NCBI GenBank assembly: GCA_963575645.1
Contig: OY754465.1
Span: forward strand, 1,116,001 to 1,180,000
Length of the DNA stretch: 64,000 nt
Direction of reading: 5' to 3'
DNA from: Xanthostigma xanthostigma
Taxonomy: Eukaryota; Arthropoda; Insecta; Raphidioptera; Raphidiidae
Part shown: piece after piece, positions 32,901 through 44,403 of the stretch
How positions within the stretch are numbered: position 1 is the first letter of the stretch
Layout of the letters: every line of letters starts with the position of its first letter
Notes under the pieces: generated by a model
What the model was told of the DNA's origin: nothing
What the model saw: the letters and a program-made list of their open reading frames with translations, nothing else
Database searches by the model: none
Made by a program: the position numbers and the translations under genes

Positions 32901-35900
32901 TGTGCACTCGACCAATGTCGCCATTTATCTGGAAAACGGTTTGATCAATTCAGGTGCGGTTTTCTGTAAAGGGCTTTTACCCACGACGGAACGGAGCATG
33001 TATATGCGTTTAGGGTGAGAGATTGTGTGTTCGTTTGTTTGTATGTGCGTTTGTGCACTCGACCAATGTCGCCATTTATCTGGAAAACGGTTTGATCAAT
33101 TCAGATGCGGTTTTCTGTAAAGAGTTTTTACCCACGACGGAACGGAGCATGTATATGCGTTTAGGGTGAGAGATTGTGTGTTCGTTTGTGTGTTTGTTTG
33201 TTTGTTCGTTTATTTGTATGTGCGTTTGTGCACTCGACCAATGTCGCCATTTATCTGGAAAACGGTTTGATCAATTCAGATGCGGTTTTCTGTAAAGGGT
33301 TTTTACCCACGACGGAACGGAGCATGTATATGCGTTTAGGGTGAGAGATTGTGTGTTCGTTTGTTTGTATGTGCGTTTGTGCACTCGACCAATGTCGCCA
33401 TTTATCTGGAAAACGGTTTGATCAATTCAGATGCGGTTTTCTGTAAAGAGTTTTTACCCACGACGGAACGGAGCATGTATATGCGTTTAGGGTGAGAGAT
33501 TGTGTGTTCGTTTGTGTGTTTGTTTGTTTGTTCGTTTATTTGTATGTGCGTTTGTGCACTCGACCAATGTCGCCATTTATCTGGAAAACGGTTTGATCAA
33601 TTCAGATGCGGTTTTCTGTAAAGGGTTTTTACCCACGACGGAACGGAGCATGTATATGCGTTTATTAATGATGCCATTACAATAGGCAGACAAATATTCC
33701 GAAAACACGTTGCTCTATGTCTAGTATGGTTTGCTTATTCTAGGTAGTGACTAATACACCATTAATTAAAATATAATATTTATATCAATGCTTATACTTC
33801 CCAATATAACATAAGCGGTGCAGTTTTTTTGAGTGGGGCGGATATGCTTTACATTGTTTCATTGCTTTGCTGCTCCATTAAGCGAACTGTACTATTTCAG
33901 AACTGTAATAGGCCCCACTCACGATCAAACTTCATGCCACAGTTCAGTGTTCAGTGAAGTTGGACCGATTAATCGAAAGACTGACTGGCACCACACACAG
34001 TTCATGCAAACTGCTCATTTTTTTAAATTTTTTGTGTTCAGTTTGGTTCAGTTGTTGGCATACACTCGTCGAGTATAGATATATAAAATATATATTATAT
34101 ACATACTATAATATTATACTATAGATAATTAATAAGAACTAAATGAGTTATTTAAATGGTGAGGATTGGCTGTTCATAGCTGTGGGATTGTATTTAAAAC
34201 AGGGAAATAAGAAAAAAAAGAAGAATATGGGTGAAAAATTTGTTAGAAATGCGTGATTCAAGAAGTCATGTTTATTTGATTAATGAATTACATCTTGAAC
34301 CGCTTGATTGGAATAATTATTTACGAATGGATGAATTAACTTACAATTATTTATTGGAATTAGTTACCCCATTTATTAAGAACCAGTACACAAATATGCG
34401 AAAATATATTTCTGCACAAGAAAGACTTGCAGCAACATTGAGATTTTTGGCTTCTGGTTGTACCAAACACAGAACTCCAAAAACTGAACTGAAAAAAACA
34501 CACACATACAGCAGTTTACTTGAACACTGAACTAAAAGTCGTTCAAAAATCAAGATGCATTTGATAAGTTCATGCCTGACTTCAGTGTTGGTTTCAGTGT
34601 TTATTTGACCCACACATTATCATGCTTCACTGAACTATAAGTTTGAACACTGAACTGTGGCATAAAGTTTGATCGTGAGTGGGGCCTATAATATAGCTAT
34701 TGTAGAAAAGAGGACAGATGTCAACCTTTTGAATAGGTACTCGTATTCTATTTTATTTCAGGACTATTGTTTGTTACAGGGTAGTATTGCGGTTAGGAAG
34801 TCAACAACCATTTTCAACTGAATTAACTGAATTGCAAGAAGAGGTAAAGCCTCTGTGGAAACTACAATCGTGTCCCAGAGACTTCAAGTACACAACTGTT
34901 GAGAGATTGTTCCGGGAAGCTGGTTTCGAACTAGACTGGTGCGCTTTTAGACTGGTGTGTAAATTATAGAAATATTTACGTCACAAGTTCAATAATCCGA
35001 TGACCGATAGTCTAAAATATTTAATTATTTTTTCGCCGTTAAAGAACTTTTTTCGCTTCTGGTCTGTTTGACCTTAAGAATTATTGTCTCAAGTTCAGTA
35101 AAAATTACTCAAGACACCTGCTTTTTAATTTTGACATGCACAATTATCATAGATATATATTAATAGATAGCTGATACCTATCCTTGAGCATTGTGCGGAA
35201 TGGTTCCAATTAGAAGCCATTTTGTACGTGGAAAACGCCGTAAAAAGCGCGCGGGATTCAAAAAGATTAAACATTCTATAATATGATGTTAATGGAAAAA
35301 CAATAAAACTCGCAGTAAACAGTGATATTTCGCTCCAAAACCTATTTTTATATTGAAACGTTTTAAAAATTACAAAACTGAGCATAAATATAATATAAAA
35401 GCTTAGAACATTTTACATTGCCAGATTGGCATCAATGCTTGTCAACCTTGATAACAAATTGACAATGTGTATGTTCTAAGCTTTACATTATATTTATGCT
35501 CAATTTTGTAATTTTTGAAACGTTTCAGTATAAAAATAGGTTTTGGAGCGAAATATCACTGTTTACTGTGAGTTTTGTCGTTTTTCTCAATAAAATCATA
35601 TTATAAAATAATTAACATTTTTGAACCTCGCGCGCTTTTTACGGCGTTTTCCACGTACAAAATGGCTTCTAAAAGGTACAGGAGGCGCTACTGTATCCGC
35701 AATCTATTAAATATATATCTATGCACAATTATATTCTTTTCATAATGAATAATGTAAGATTTTTTTTCAAATTAGTTAGAAAACGATGATGGATCAGCAA
35801 TGCAGCACTCGAGTTCACATAATGAAAATGATCTGACTGACAACAATAACAATTTTAAATCGAACCATCATACCAATGTAAATCATCATCAATATAACAA

Positions 35901-38542
35901 ATGGACATCGATCGGCAAAGACGAAGTGCCACAACGTAGCTACATCAATGAATTTGTTTTTACTATTGTCATACCAATGCTCATTTTGCTAATACTGGTG
36001 CTCGTATTATCGCTGATATTGTGCTTTCATCATGAAGGAATGTGAGTATAATGTCTTGTTTTAAATTATTTTCATTTAAAAATTAGAAATGGTGAGAGGA
36101 AAAACGCTCGATCTAAAATATCGATGCCCGATGGAGCCTATGCAAACACTTATTTTAGGATCATTAGGAGATGATTAGAATTCTTCATCCTATAGGTTCG
36201 ATACTCCTTCAAGAAAATCGTTGATTGATTTATTATTAATTTATTTATTCCTTTGCCTCACTTATGATCAGTGGTGTTGTGCTATTTTTTTTTTACCGGA
36301 ACGCATATATATAATTATATAGACAGGGCCGATCCTGGGTAGGCGGCCGCTCTGTGCGGTCTCATGTCCCAAATTTGACGACGGGGTGGGGGGGATTTCC
36401 CCCAATTTTCGCCCGTCGCCAGCATCGGCCCTGTATATAGCATAAAAAGGAAAGGAAACGAAAATCATTACGAAACCCATTTTGTGTATATGTATATATA
36501 TCTATATATATATTTATTACAATAATAGGAACGTTTAATAAAAATTAGTTAACAAATTATAAAATACGCATAGTAGATACTCAAACAATATTGCATAAAT
36601 ATTTTTAACAATACATGAAAACACTAATGGTTTTTATAAAATATTCCAAATAGGATTATATTCAGGATCTTGTGGTTGAATTTCTCGTGATCAGAAATCA
36701 TCTTTAGTTCCGGAACGCGTTCCTGTCCAAAAAGGAAGTACCGGAACGACGTTCCGGGAGCGTTCCGGCTCGACAACACCACTGCTTATGATTTTGAACG
36801 CCCTGAATAAATATTATAAACTAAAAAAAGTTGATTTTTCAAGATTTGTAGACAATTATCTGAGTAAATATTTGTATTTTTAATGGGTAATAATTTTCTG
36901 ATCGCATTAGTTGCAAACCAATCTTCAGTGATCCATGGACGTATGTTTTTACGTGCTCGATATATCGAACTCTATAATTTTATTAGTGAAATAAATGATA
37001 TTTTTCAGAAATGACACTTTGAGTGATGAGTTTTTTGACTCAGTATTTCATATCTGTGTTGAAGAAGACAGGTAAATTTGTAAGCAGTTTGGGTTTTTAC
37101 TGACAGTTTTGTGTGTGATTCAAATAACATGTTTGACGGTTTTTTTAACTCTTTTATTATCTGCTGGCTGAAAGTTTTGAGTGTTCAAAGGAAGAAATTG
37201 TTTATTTTTAGATTTTAATAACTCTTTTTCATCTCATCAAAAAAAAAATGCTTAGATGTGACAAACTTTAGTTGTCAAATCTATCATAATAACGTTCGAG
37301 TTTAACTTGGAAACCGATAAACCGATATCAATCCAGTTTTTACGGGAGTGCTTTAGAACTTAGACTATAATATATTATCACGCTAAGACATGTACGGGCT
37401 ATTCCAGGCTAAACGGCTGGTGTTAGCTACAGACAGCACGCTTGCAACGTCAGACAGGAGTTGTTAGAAGTACTTAGCTTAACAATCATCGCTTAATTTT
37501 AAAATTGTAATCACACTGTCATGGGGGTGCAGGCTACACCGGGCTTTTTTAAAATGTAAGGTCTAGTTTTTCAAAATTTTGTAAAAACTAGAATCAAGCA
37601 TGCAATGTGAAATAACAATTTTTTTCGCGAGGAATAATAGTCCCTATAATATTAAACGAGCTAATCTTGTATCTACCTATCTATCTATGTACCTATGTCC
37701 CTAAATATTTTCTCGAAAACGGCCCTAACGATTTGGATGAAATTTATTGAAAAGGGATTTTGGGGGGCAAAAAATCGTTTTAGCTAGGTCTCATCTCTCG
37801 AAAAAATCGTTTTCTTACAAATTTTATCATTAAAAAAATCAATTTTTTGACGTATGAAAATACTTGAATATTGTAAGTAGGTTTTGGAATTTTATACAAA
37901 CAATGAAACAATTGTTTTCAAAATATTATGACAGTTAATCTTTAATTACTATCCAGGTACTTAGTACTTTATTTGGCACATGATTTTTTTGTGAGCAATT
38001 GCACAATGTTCCGATGGTTTTAGGCCAATAACAATTTTTCAAACACACTTTTCCCGATGACAACGTCCTGATTTTTGATATTAAACTTTATTTTCTTAAT
38101 GTTTGTGATTTCGAAATTAATATTTTTGGCGAAATTATTAATATAGTTTATAAGGATTTCTAACAATAAAGATTTATTATTATTATGAAAGGTTCCTTTT
38201 ATTGCAAATTAACTAACGAACAAATTCACGTTCTCTTGAAAGATTATGCTTCCTACCACCGCTCTATATGTATTTTTAAACAGTTCCATTTCGTTTGTTG
38301 CCAGTTCAAAGCGTAGCACATCGTCGTCTCGAAACTATCAGCAACAATGTTTGCGATCCTCGCACGAATACGACAGGTCACTGAACACGGCAAGCGTTGG
38401 ACAGACAACGGCGGGATCGATATCGTTGCGGAGCCACACAAATAGCCCGAACAGCAGTTTGGCGCATCAACATCATCACGACGGATATCTACGACCCAGC
38501 CCGCCGCCCTACGTCCCCACGCATCACAAACAACAATTCTGA
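29969..38542 (+). CDS. SGCE: alpha/epsilon-sarcoglycan, 7 coding exons
   Basis: Exons 29969-30098, 30762-30898, 32401-32681, 34780-34954, 35776-36041, 37009-37071 and 38305-38542 total 1290 bases (429 residues plus TGA), all in phase; vertebrate epsilon-sarcoglycan is about the same length. Residues 1-22 form a signal peptide (CILFFCF core). Exon 2 has the family hallmark QPSLVNKPDLPNWISYI; exons 3-4 give the ectodomain with RMQRLKEVFW and the conserved cysteine pair in LQSCPRDF and ELDWCAFRL. Possible N-glycosylation sites are NWT and NFT. A single span lies at about 301-325, followed by a roughly 100-residue cytoplasmic tail rich in Ser, His and Gln and ending in PSPPPYVP, a PPxY motif. The product should join the dystrophin-associated sarcoglycan complex at the plasma membrane. 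An acceptor-like tttcag just before the first ATG suggests an upstream untranslated exon. The introns hold hairpins, a tandem array, a Harbinger fragment and a nested hAT pair. Confidence 0.93.
30120..30670. mobile_element. GGGCGTAGAT-family hAT MITE interrupted by another MITE
   Basis: Its left piece (AAGGGCGTAGATATGGGG) and right piece (from AAGGGGATCCCCCCAGGACC) match 13008-13285 and are separated by the element at 30142-30469. The right end has decayed. Confidence 0.75.
30142..30469 (+). mobile_element. ATACGCGCCACG-family MITE, copy 5, nested
   Basis: The complete element has both terminal repeats and is inserted at a TA within the G-run of the GGGCGTAGAT element; the host sequence resumes directly afterwards. 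It lies in sarcoglycan intron 1. Confidence 0.9.
31185..32326. mobile_element. 1.14-kb fold-back element in sarcoglycan intron 2
   Basis: The arms of about 430 bp start with AATAGTATATTGTGCG-type sequence and hold GCCGCACGAGCGTAGCGAGT, so most of intron 2 can fold back on itself. The centre (31630-31890) carries ATAAATAAAATTATCGA and GAAGAAGATCCAAATCCGGA, shared with 45080-45180 and 60018-60300. Confidence 0.85.
32842..33664 (+). repeat. tandem array with 151/175-bp alternating units
   Basis: TGTGCACTCGACCAATGTCG recurs at 32901, 33052, 33227, 33378 and 33553: spacings 151, 175, 151, 175. The longer unit has an extra GTTTGTTTGTTCGTTTATTT block. The 326-bp dimer is thus itself repeated. It lies in sarcoglycan intron 3. 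Confidence 0.93.
33909..34688 (+). mobile_element. PIF/Harbinger element with partial transposase, TSD TAA
   Basis: TAGGCCCCACTCACGATCAA at the left is mirrored at the right by GATCGTGAGTGGGGCCTA; TAA flanks both sides (33906-33908, 34689-34691). Inside is the N-terminal part of a HARBI1-like transposase. Confidence 0.88.
34143..34530 (+). pseudogene. truncated, frameshifted Harbinger transposase
   Basis: An opening frame (MSYLNGEDWLFIAVG, from 34143) shifts near the A-rich run at about 34210 into WVKNLLEMRDSRSHV. It then reads NNYLRMDELTYNYLLELV, FIKNQYTNMRKYISAQERLA and TLRFLASG, the start of the HARBI1-type nuclease. It ends before any catalytic residue, running into terminal-repeat sequence. 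Confidence 0.8.
35151..35720. mobile_element. 570-bp fold-back element in sarcoglycan intron 4
   Basis: AGATATATATTAATAGAT at the left pairs with ATCTATTAAATATATATCT at the right. The arms include GTACGTGGAAAACGCCGTAA and ATATTTCGCTCCAAAACCTA and pair closely through to TTAGAACAT at the loop. Confidence 0.88.
36269..36784. mobile_element. hAT MITE, TSD CTTATGAT, in sarcoglycan intron 5
   Basis: The ends are CAGTGGTGTTG and CAACACCACTG, with CTTATGAT at 36261-36268 and 36785-36792. Subterminal CCGGAACG motifs are repeated at the right. A smaller hAT element is nested inside. Confidence 0.95.
36324..36433. mobile_element. 110-bp hAT MITE nested in the 36269 element
   Basis: CAGGGCCGATCCTGGG is mirrored by GCATCGGCCCTG. 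The flanks TATATAGA and TATATAGC match at 7 of 8 positions. Confidence 0.85.
37706..37940 (+). repeat. dispersed repeat shared with 2383-2610
   Basis: Nearly identical to the earlier copy from CTCGAAAACGGCCCTAACG to ATTATGACAGTTAATC, here in sarcoglycan intron 6 without the ACGTGATAACGT surround. Confidence 0.7.
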
Positions 38543-39288
38543 CTAGTCAAGCCTCCAGAACGGACTTGGTTCTGTTAGATAAACATATCAGCCTGGGTCT
38601 GTTCTGAACACAACCATATCATCGACCGAAAACAAACGACTCTTAAAAATGGATTTTTTTAGCTATCGACTGCCAAGATTACCTGGGCCTGGTACCAATT
38701 TATATTTTCAGTGTATTATTATGCAGCTATGTTGTATAATCATGAACTGAAAATCTAGTTGATACTTTTTAGCATTGAACCTTGAAGGGTTTGTAACTCG
38801 TCCGTAACAAGTAGATAGCTACCGAGTAGCTAATGACTTGGAAAATTAAAATGTTTTTAGTAACATTACTTAATTATAATATAATATTTTGTTATGCAAT
38901 GTCAGACCGGCTCTACTATCAATGGCAACTCGGGAAAACCTAAGTTTTCGCGCTATTTCGAATAAAAATGATTAATCCGGTTTATGCTCGATTTTTCTTG
39001 ACGGTAATTCAGTGCTAAAAGTACTTTTATTTTAAATGAACATATGTTCAAAGTCAAAGCATTTTATTATCTACTAAATCTACTCATTACAACTGAAGAT
39101 CCACCTAATAAATAGATATATTTTTGTCCTTATTAGATATCGTGTCTATCGTGATAATAATATTAAGAAAAATAGCAGCATTGCGGACGTCGTACATTAA
39201 ATAAATCTAATATTTTGTCTACAATTCTGCGATTTTACTTAATATTATTTTGCTTTTTTTGAAGTCTGAAATTCGCAACATAAAATAA
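38543..39288 (+). other. probable sarcoglycan 3' untranslated region
   Basis: Non-coding sequence after the TGA. An AATAAA at 38961 is the first candidate polyadenylation signal; others follow near 39108 and 39199. Confidence 0.45.
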
Positions 39289-39291
39289 TTT

Positions 39292-39712
39292 TTTGACGTG
39301 ATAACGTCTTATAAATTGATGAAACACCGGCTGCACGCACGAAAAAGAGTAACGTTCCGCAAGCAGGAGCGCGATATAAGCGATAGTCTCTCTCTTCTCG
39401 CGTGACGTCAGAGAGTAGTGTGCGTTCAACATTTTTTTCCGGCTGTTCCAGCGAAAGCTACATCTGACAGATGGCCAGATAAATTATACGGTTTGTTAAC
39501 AAATATATAATATATATACATTCTTTTAAATGTCTTTTATAATTGCTTAAAAATATGTATTTTGCTTTGGTTGATCAAATTATTAGTCGGTAAAAATATA
39601 GTTTGACAGCTACTAAAATTTAGGTTATGTATTATTAAATATGATATTCGAGCGGAATACGTTATCACGTAAAACTATCGTCCGTAAACCGACTTTACAG
39701 ACAACCAATTTT
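39292..39712 (+). mobile_element. dispersed ACGTGATAACGT repeat, copy 3
   Basis: It has the left and right blocks of the family, with a longer middle containing CGCGATATAAGCGATAGTCT. It lies downstream of sarcoglycan. Confidence 0.7.
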
Positions 39713-42700
39713 TTTAACAAAATGATCTTTACTTTGGCAAGTAATTAACCAGCGACATATAAGATAAGGATGCAAAAGGGATAGAACCAGGAACCAAAAT
39801 CAAGAACCGCACCGTATTTACTCAATTTAGCTAACCGGAAACCGAATATAATATAATCTCAGATCACCCGTTACTGCAAATGTAAATTTCGAAAAAACCG
39901 AAATTAACACTGAAATACAAATGTTGTTACGTGCGCACTTAAATAAAACCATCGATCAAAATTTGCAACCAGCAATATACACAAATGCAAAATTGATGAA
40001 TTTGACGATACTCTACTCATGGAATTAGTTTCCGACTACTAGACTTTGGTTTCAATTTTTCCATTTGATGAACCGTAATCAAAAATCGAATTTAGGTTTG
40101 AAATCTATAACCGGACCAACATGAATTTCGGTCTCGGTTGTTTAAATAAACGTTAAGATATCATGAATAAGCTTTGGGGCATTCTTAGCAGGTAAGATGA
40201 ACAAGATGGCCAGGAAGAACTACCGAGATGGGTTGGGTAACTTGGGTTACATAGAATAGGTGGAACTACAACGAACATATATTTTAGATAATCAGAATGC
40301 CCTTCCGGCGCTACAGGATATAGATAATAGTCGAGTTTTTATTGTTACAAAAATTTTCATAGTGGCATTGATGGGAAATGTATTTTGATCATTAAGTATA
40401 GGCGTATGGCTTTTTATAGGTGATCTCGTTCCTAAGTGTAAAGATGACAAGAAAGAAAATAAGTTATTTTGTAGCTTACCATTGATGTCATACCGTAACG
40501 AATCCAGTAATCATGAACACTATTTTTTATATGTGGTTCCACACCACCATTATGACTTTTTATAGAACTGACCACAACACACTTCGCTTAGCAGGCACAT
40601 ACAGAACTGACGTGAAAAAAGAAATAAGACTTGAATCAACAAACCACTCATCTATCATTTGAATCTGAAAATATAGATGCTTTTAAGTTTTAACCTCAGT
40701 TATCTGGCGCGTATAAATTACAATCTCTCTTCTAATATGAAATGATTGATTTGCAATGTTTTGTTAGCGTAAAAACTAAAATTGCAACTGTACGAAATAA
40801 ACTTATTATAATATTTTGCTTCCTTCATTATAATCATTATCATTCCCGAATTTGCAGGAAATGTTTCCAAAAGATATTTCTACTTATTTCGCAAATATAA
40901 TATTTAAACTGACTTTCTATTTTCAGTTATGTGTATGTCTGCACTTGCCACTCTGTATTATATTTAATCCACTTAAGTTTATATGAAAAAGCTCTTTCTG
41001 AAGAAAATTTTAAAGCACACTTCAAATACGACCGTTACACAATTCACAAATAACAACTGAACTGTGTTTACAAACGTTGTTTAGAGATGTCCTCATCGCG
41101 TGTTTTTGTTTATACGCATGCGCGAGTTTCGATATGTCGTGCAGTCTTTTAAAGTAAGCAAATTGCTAAGCGGCTACATTACTGCGTGATTGTAAACTAG
41201 ATAAAAAAAATTAATAAAATTGGATTAATATTTTTAAATGTGTTTCATCATTTGCTGTGTTTATTTTAGTATAACAGTATTTTATACAAAAATTAGTTTG
41301 ACGAAAGAAGAATATTTTGTATAATAGGTATAGGAATTGTGAATATTATTGAAAACTGAATAAATATTATATTATGCTGCCTGAGTTGCTGGTATCTTGA
41401 GCCGATCGCATTGCTCCAATTTTAGCTCTAGTCATTGCTGTTACAACAAAAAATTGCCAATTTTAATTTAACTGCTATAGTTTCTATGTTTTTGTTATGT
41501 ATGATTATTTTAATATTTTATTTGTTTTTATATATATTTTACGTATTTTTCGACTATAGAAAAACCGTCATTTAATGACGACTTTTGTATAGTTTTTCTA
41601 TATAAAAAGGTGAAATATTGATGCAATTGTTTTTACTTTTTTATTGTTTGCATTTATAACGTAAAACAACTTAAAATTTTTAAATTTTTATGCTAGTCAT
41701 GCGTTATGAAAAACTCTAGTCGTTTTTATATAGGTACCTATTCGTTTTTAAAACAATTTTATTTTGTTGAAAACTTTAAAATGATATTATTATTACTATA
41801 TATTATATTATTTATTTATAGATTGTTGTGTCTCCCTTTTGTTACCGTGTATTCTTTAAGCTGGATGGTCTAACTTTACAATTATTAATTATTTATTTCT
41901 TTTGTGTATTGAACATTGCTGTAAATAAATATTTATTGTTTTGTCATGGATGTTAAAATATATTAACATTTTAGTATATCAATAACTTTTAAGACTACGT
42001 AATATTGTTTGATCATTAATAATTATCAAATACGTACAAAATAGTGTTTGTTCATAAGTGTTGTTACAATGTTATCAAATATAGATAATAATTAATAAAA
42101 AATAATATTAGACTTGCATGTTATAACAGTCTTGTTTAGATTTTTCGATGGCTATATGTCTATGTTACGGGCATCTTTAGCAGCGCCTACCCTAGCCCTT
42201 GATCAAGGTGGAGCGAGATTGTCTTTCACATCACATAAATTTTATTTCAGTTTATCGTAATAAAACGGAATAAGACTTGGCTGACTACAAACAACTCAAG
42301 TGTACCCCGCCGCCTGCCACGCCGCCCCCACCCGGCACTTCACAAAAGGCGTCATCAAAATTTTATTTTTCTCTCGAAATTGTTTTTCGCATTTGACATT
42401 TTGGCGCCCCTTGCCACCTAGCGCCTCTTCTCGCTCTACCCCTGCAGGGCCGACTCTGATCTTTAGTCTTGAAGAAGATATTGCAGCTTGATAGACTAGC
42501 TCGATGTGAAATAAAATAATCCACACGCATTCATTGATTCAGAACTACGTTACGTCTGCATTTCACAACGGGATTTGATTTTAAAATAACCTTATTAATA
42601 ATTATTGTTTGTTAAGTAATAGGGTAGTTATTAGTTAATGATTGTTGATGTACAATTGGGCTTTTGAATGAAATTTTTTTTTGTCATAAATGGAAAGATA

Positions 42701-43372
42701 TATGTATATAAGTTTTATAACAAAACTATTTTTCTTTTTTTTATTTTCGTTATAATTCAAAAGTTATATCAAATTAAAAATAAATTTTTGTACCCAGTTC
42801 CGAGAACGCGCCGACATTTCCCGAACATAATGTGACGTCATAATGTTTTAGTCAATACGCATGTAGAAGCCATTGATAGTATACTGCGTATATACATTTT
42901 ACCATTATGACGTCACAACTGTCAAAAACAATTTTAGTGCGTTTGCAGTCACGTGATTTTTTTAAACATTTTATCAATTTTAAATTGCTTATAATTAATT
43001 TAAAAAAAGTTTTTTGAAAGTTTTTCGCATCGATTATCAATATTATTTATAATAAAGTTTTAAAATACAATAAAAAAATCGATAATTATTTTTTTTTCAA
43101 AAGCCTAATTTAGCTGCCGTCTAACGTAGAAATTCAAATAAATACGATATTGTTTTCATTATTGTTCTTCGATGTATTTGTAACGATATGAAATATGTAA
43201 GTTTTGAAATAAATAGGAATACTAGAGTGTTAAAAATTTGTTGGTTATATTTATTGACTACCTACCAAAAACATAAATGTGAAATAAGGGACTAAGTTCC
43301 GTACCTACAAAAAAGAATTGAGATCTAGTAGAATGAGAAGTTTTTACTTGGCAAGTTTTCACACATGAGTCA
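39713..43372. other. intergenic stretch without recognised genes
   Basis: AT-rich. A GC-rich patch at 42286-42480 reads CGCCTGCCACGCCGCCCCCA on one side and a hAT-like GCAGGGCCGACTCTGAT on the other; only one terminal motif was found, so I do not call an element. Confidence 0.4.
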
Positions 43373-43830
43373 TCTATATATATAAAAGGAAACCGTGACT
43401 GACTGAGTGACTGACTCACTGATCTATCAACGCACAGCTCAAACCACTAGACGGATTGGGCTGAAATTTGGCACACAGATAGTTATTATGACGTAGGCAT
43501 CCGCTAAGAACATTTTTTTGAAAATTCAACCCCTGAAAGGGTGTAACGGGGGTTCAAATTTTGCATGGAGAAATCATATAAGATAGATGTATCAATTCGA
43601 AAAACCGCTGGATTACTCCTGTCAACAAATAAATAAACACGTGTTTCGTGCTTTTTCAAAGACAAACCCTTCAGAGGGTGAAAAGAGGTAAATAGTCTAA
43701 AAATCAACATGGGTGTCATTTTCATGGTTTGCCGGGAAGTTGATCTCGTGAATGTCACCAACTTATCAATTTTAAAATTTATTACACTTGAACAAAAAAA
43801 CGGAACAGGTTTTTGAAAATTCAACCCCTG
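43373..43830 (+). mobile_element. probable Helitron-like element, 3' end not fixed
   Basis: It starts TCTATATATATAAAAGGAAA after an A, followed by a CTGA microsatellite and the AACCACTAGACGGATTGGGC, AAATTTGGCACACAGATAG and TCAACCCCTGAAAGGGTG blocks common in insect Helitron-like repeats. The CAACCCCTGAAAGGGTGT block occurs twice (about 43529 and 43822). Confidence 0.5.
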
Positions 43831-43980
43831 AAAGGGTGTTAAAAAATAAAGACATTGTAATAATGTTTACTTTATTTTTCCCACGAAAACATGAAATTTC
43901 GGTTTCGGTTTTGGCCGAAACTGAGACTGAAGCCGAAATTCGGACATTAAAAAGTATTTTAGAGTACCTAATCCCGTTCC

Positions 43981-44395
43981 TAGGGTTACCAGATGGTCTG
44001 AATGAAAAAACGGGACATTTTACAGACACCCCCCCCCCCTATTGATAATTGAAGAATGAAAAAATATTTTTGAAATTTCTGTGTGTATCAATCCACAATC
44101 GATATCTATTGAAATCGTGTAAATTAATATGAGACGAACACGATTTTGAATAATTTGAGGATAGAAATATAGTGAAAAAAGAGACTTAATAATTATAGTG
44201 GTCAGTATGTTTATTTGTTCATAACACATCAATCATGAATATATACATGTGTAAAATATACTTCGAGACACTTTTTTCTATTTCCTGAAGTACAAACCGG
44301 GACATTTGCATAGATTTTGAAAAAATTCCGGGACACCGGGACAGGAGGACGAAAACGGGACATGTCCCGGAAAACCGGGACGTCTAGTAACCCTA
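43981..44395. mobile_element. hAT MITE, 415 bp, TSD CCCGTTCC
   Basis: TAGGGTTACCAGATGG at the left and CTAGTAACCCTA at the right, with CCCGTTCC at 43973-43980 and 44396-44403. CGGGACA repeats lie near both ends, as in the related element at 9396. Confidence 0.95.
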
Positions 44396-44403
44396 CCCGT
44401 TCC

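Noticed and set aside
32842..33664. CRISPR-like or direct-repeat array
   Set aside because: Units are contiguous tandem copies without unique spacers, in a eukaryotic intron.
34231..34530. Independent host gene of the HARBI1 family
   Set aside because: It is enclosed by Harbinger terminal repeats and a TAA duplication, truncated and frameshifted, and lies in an intron.
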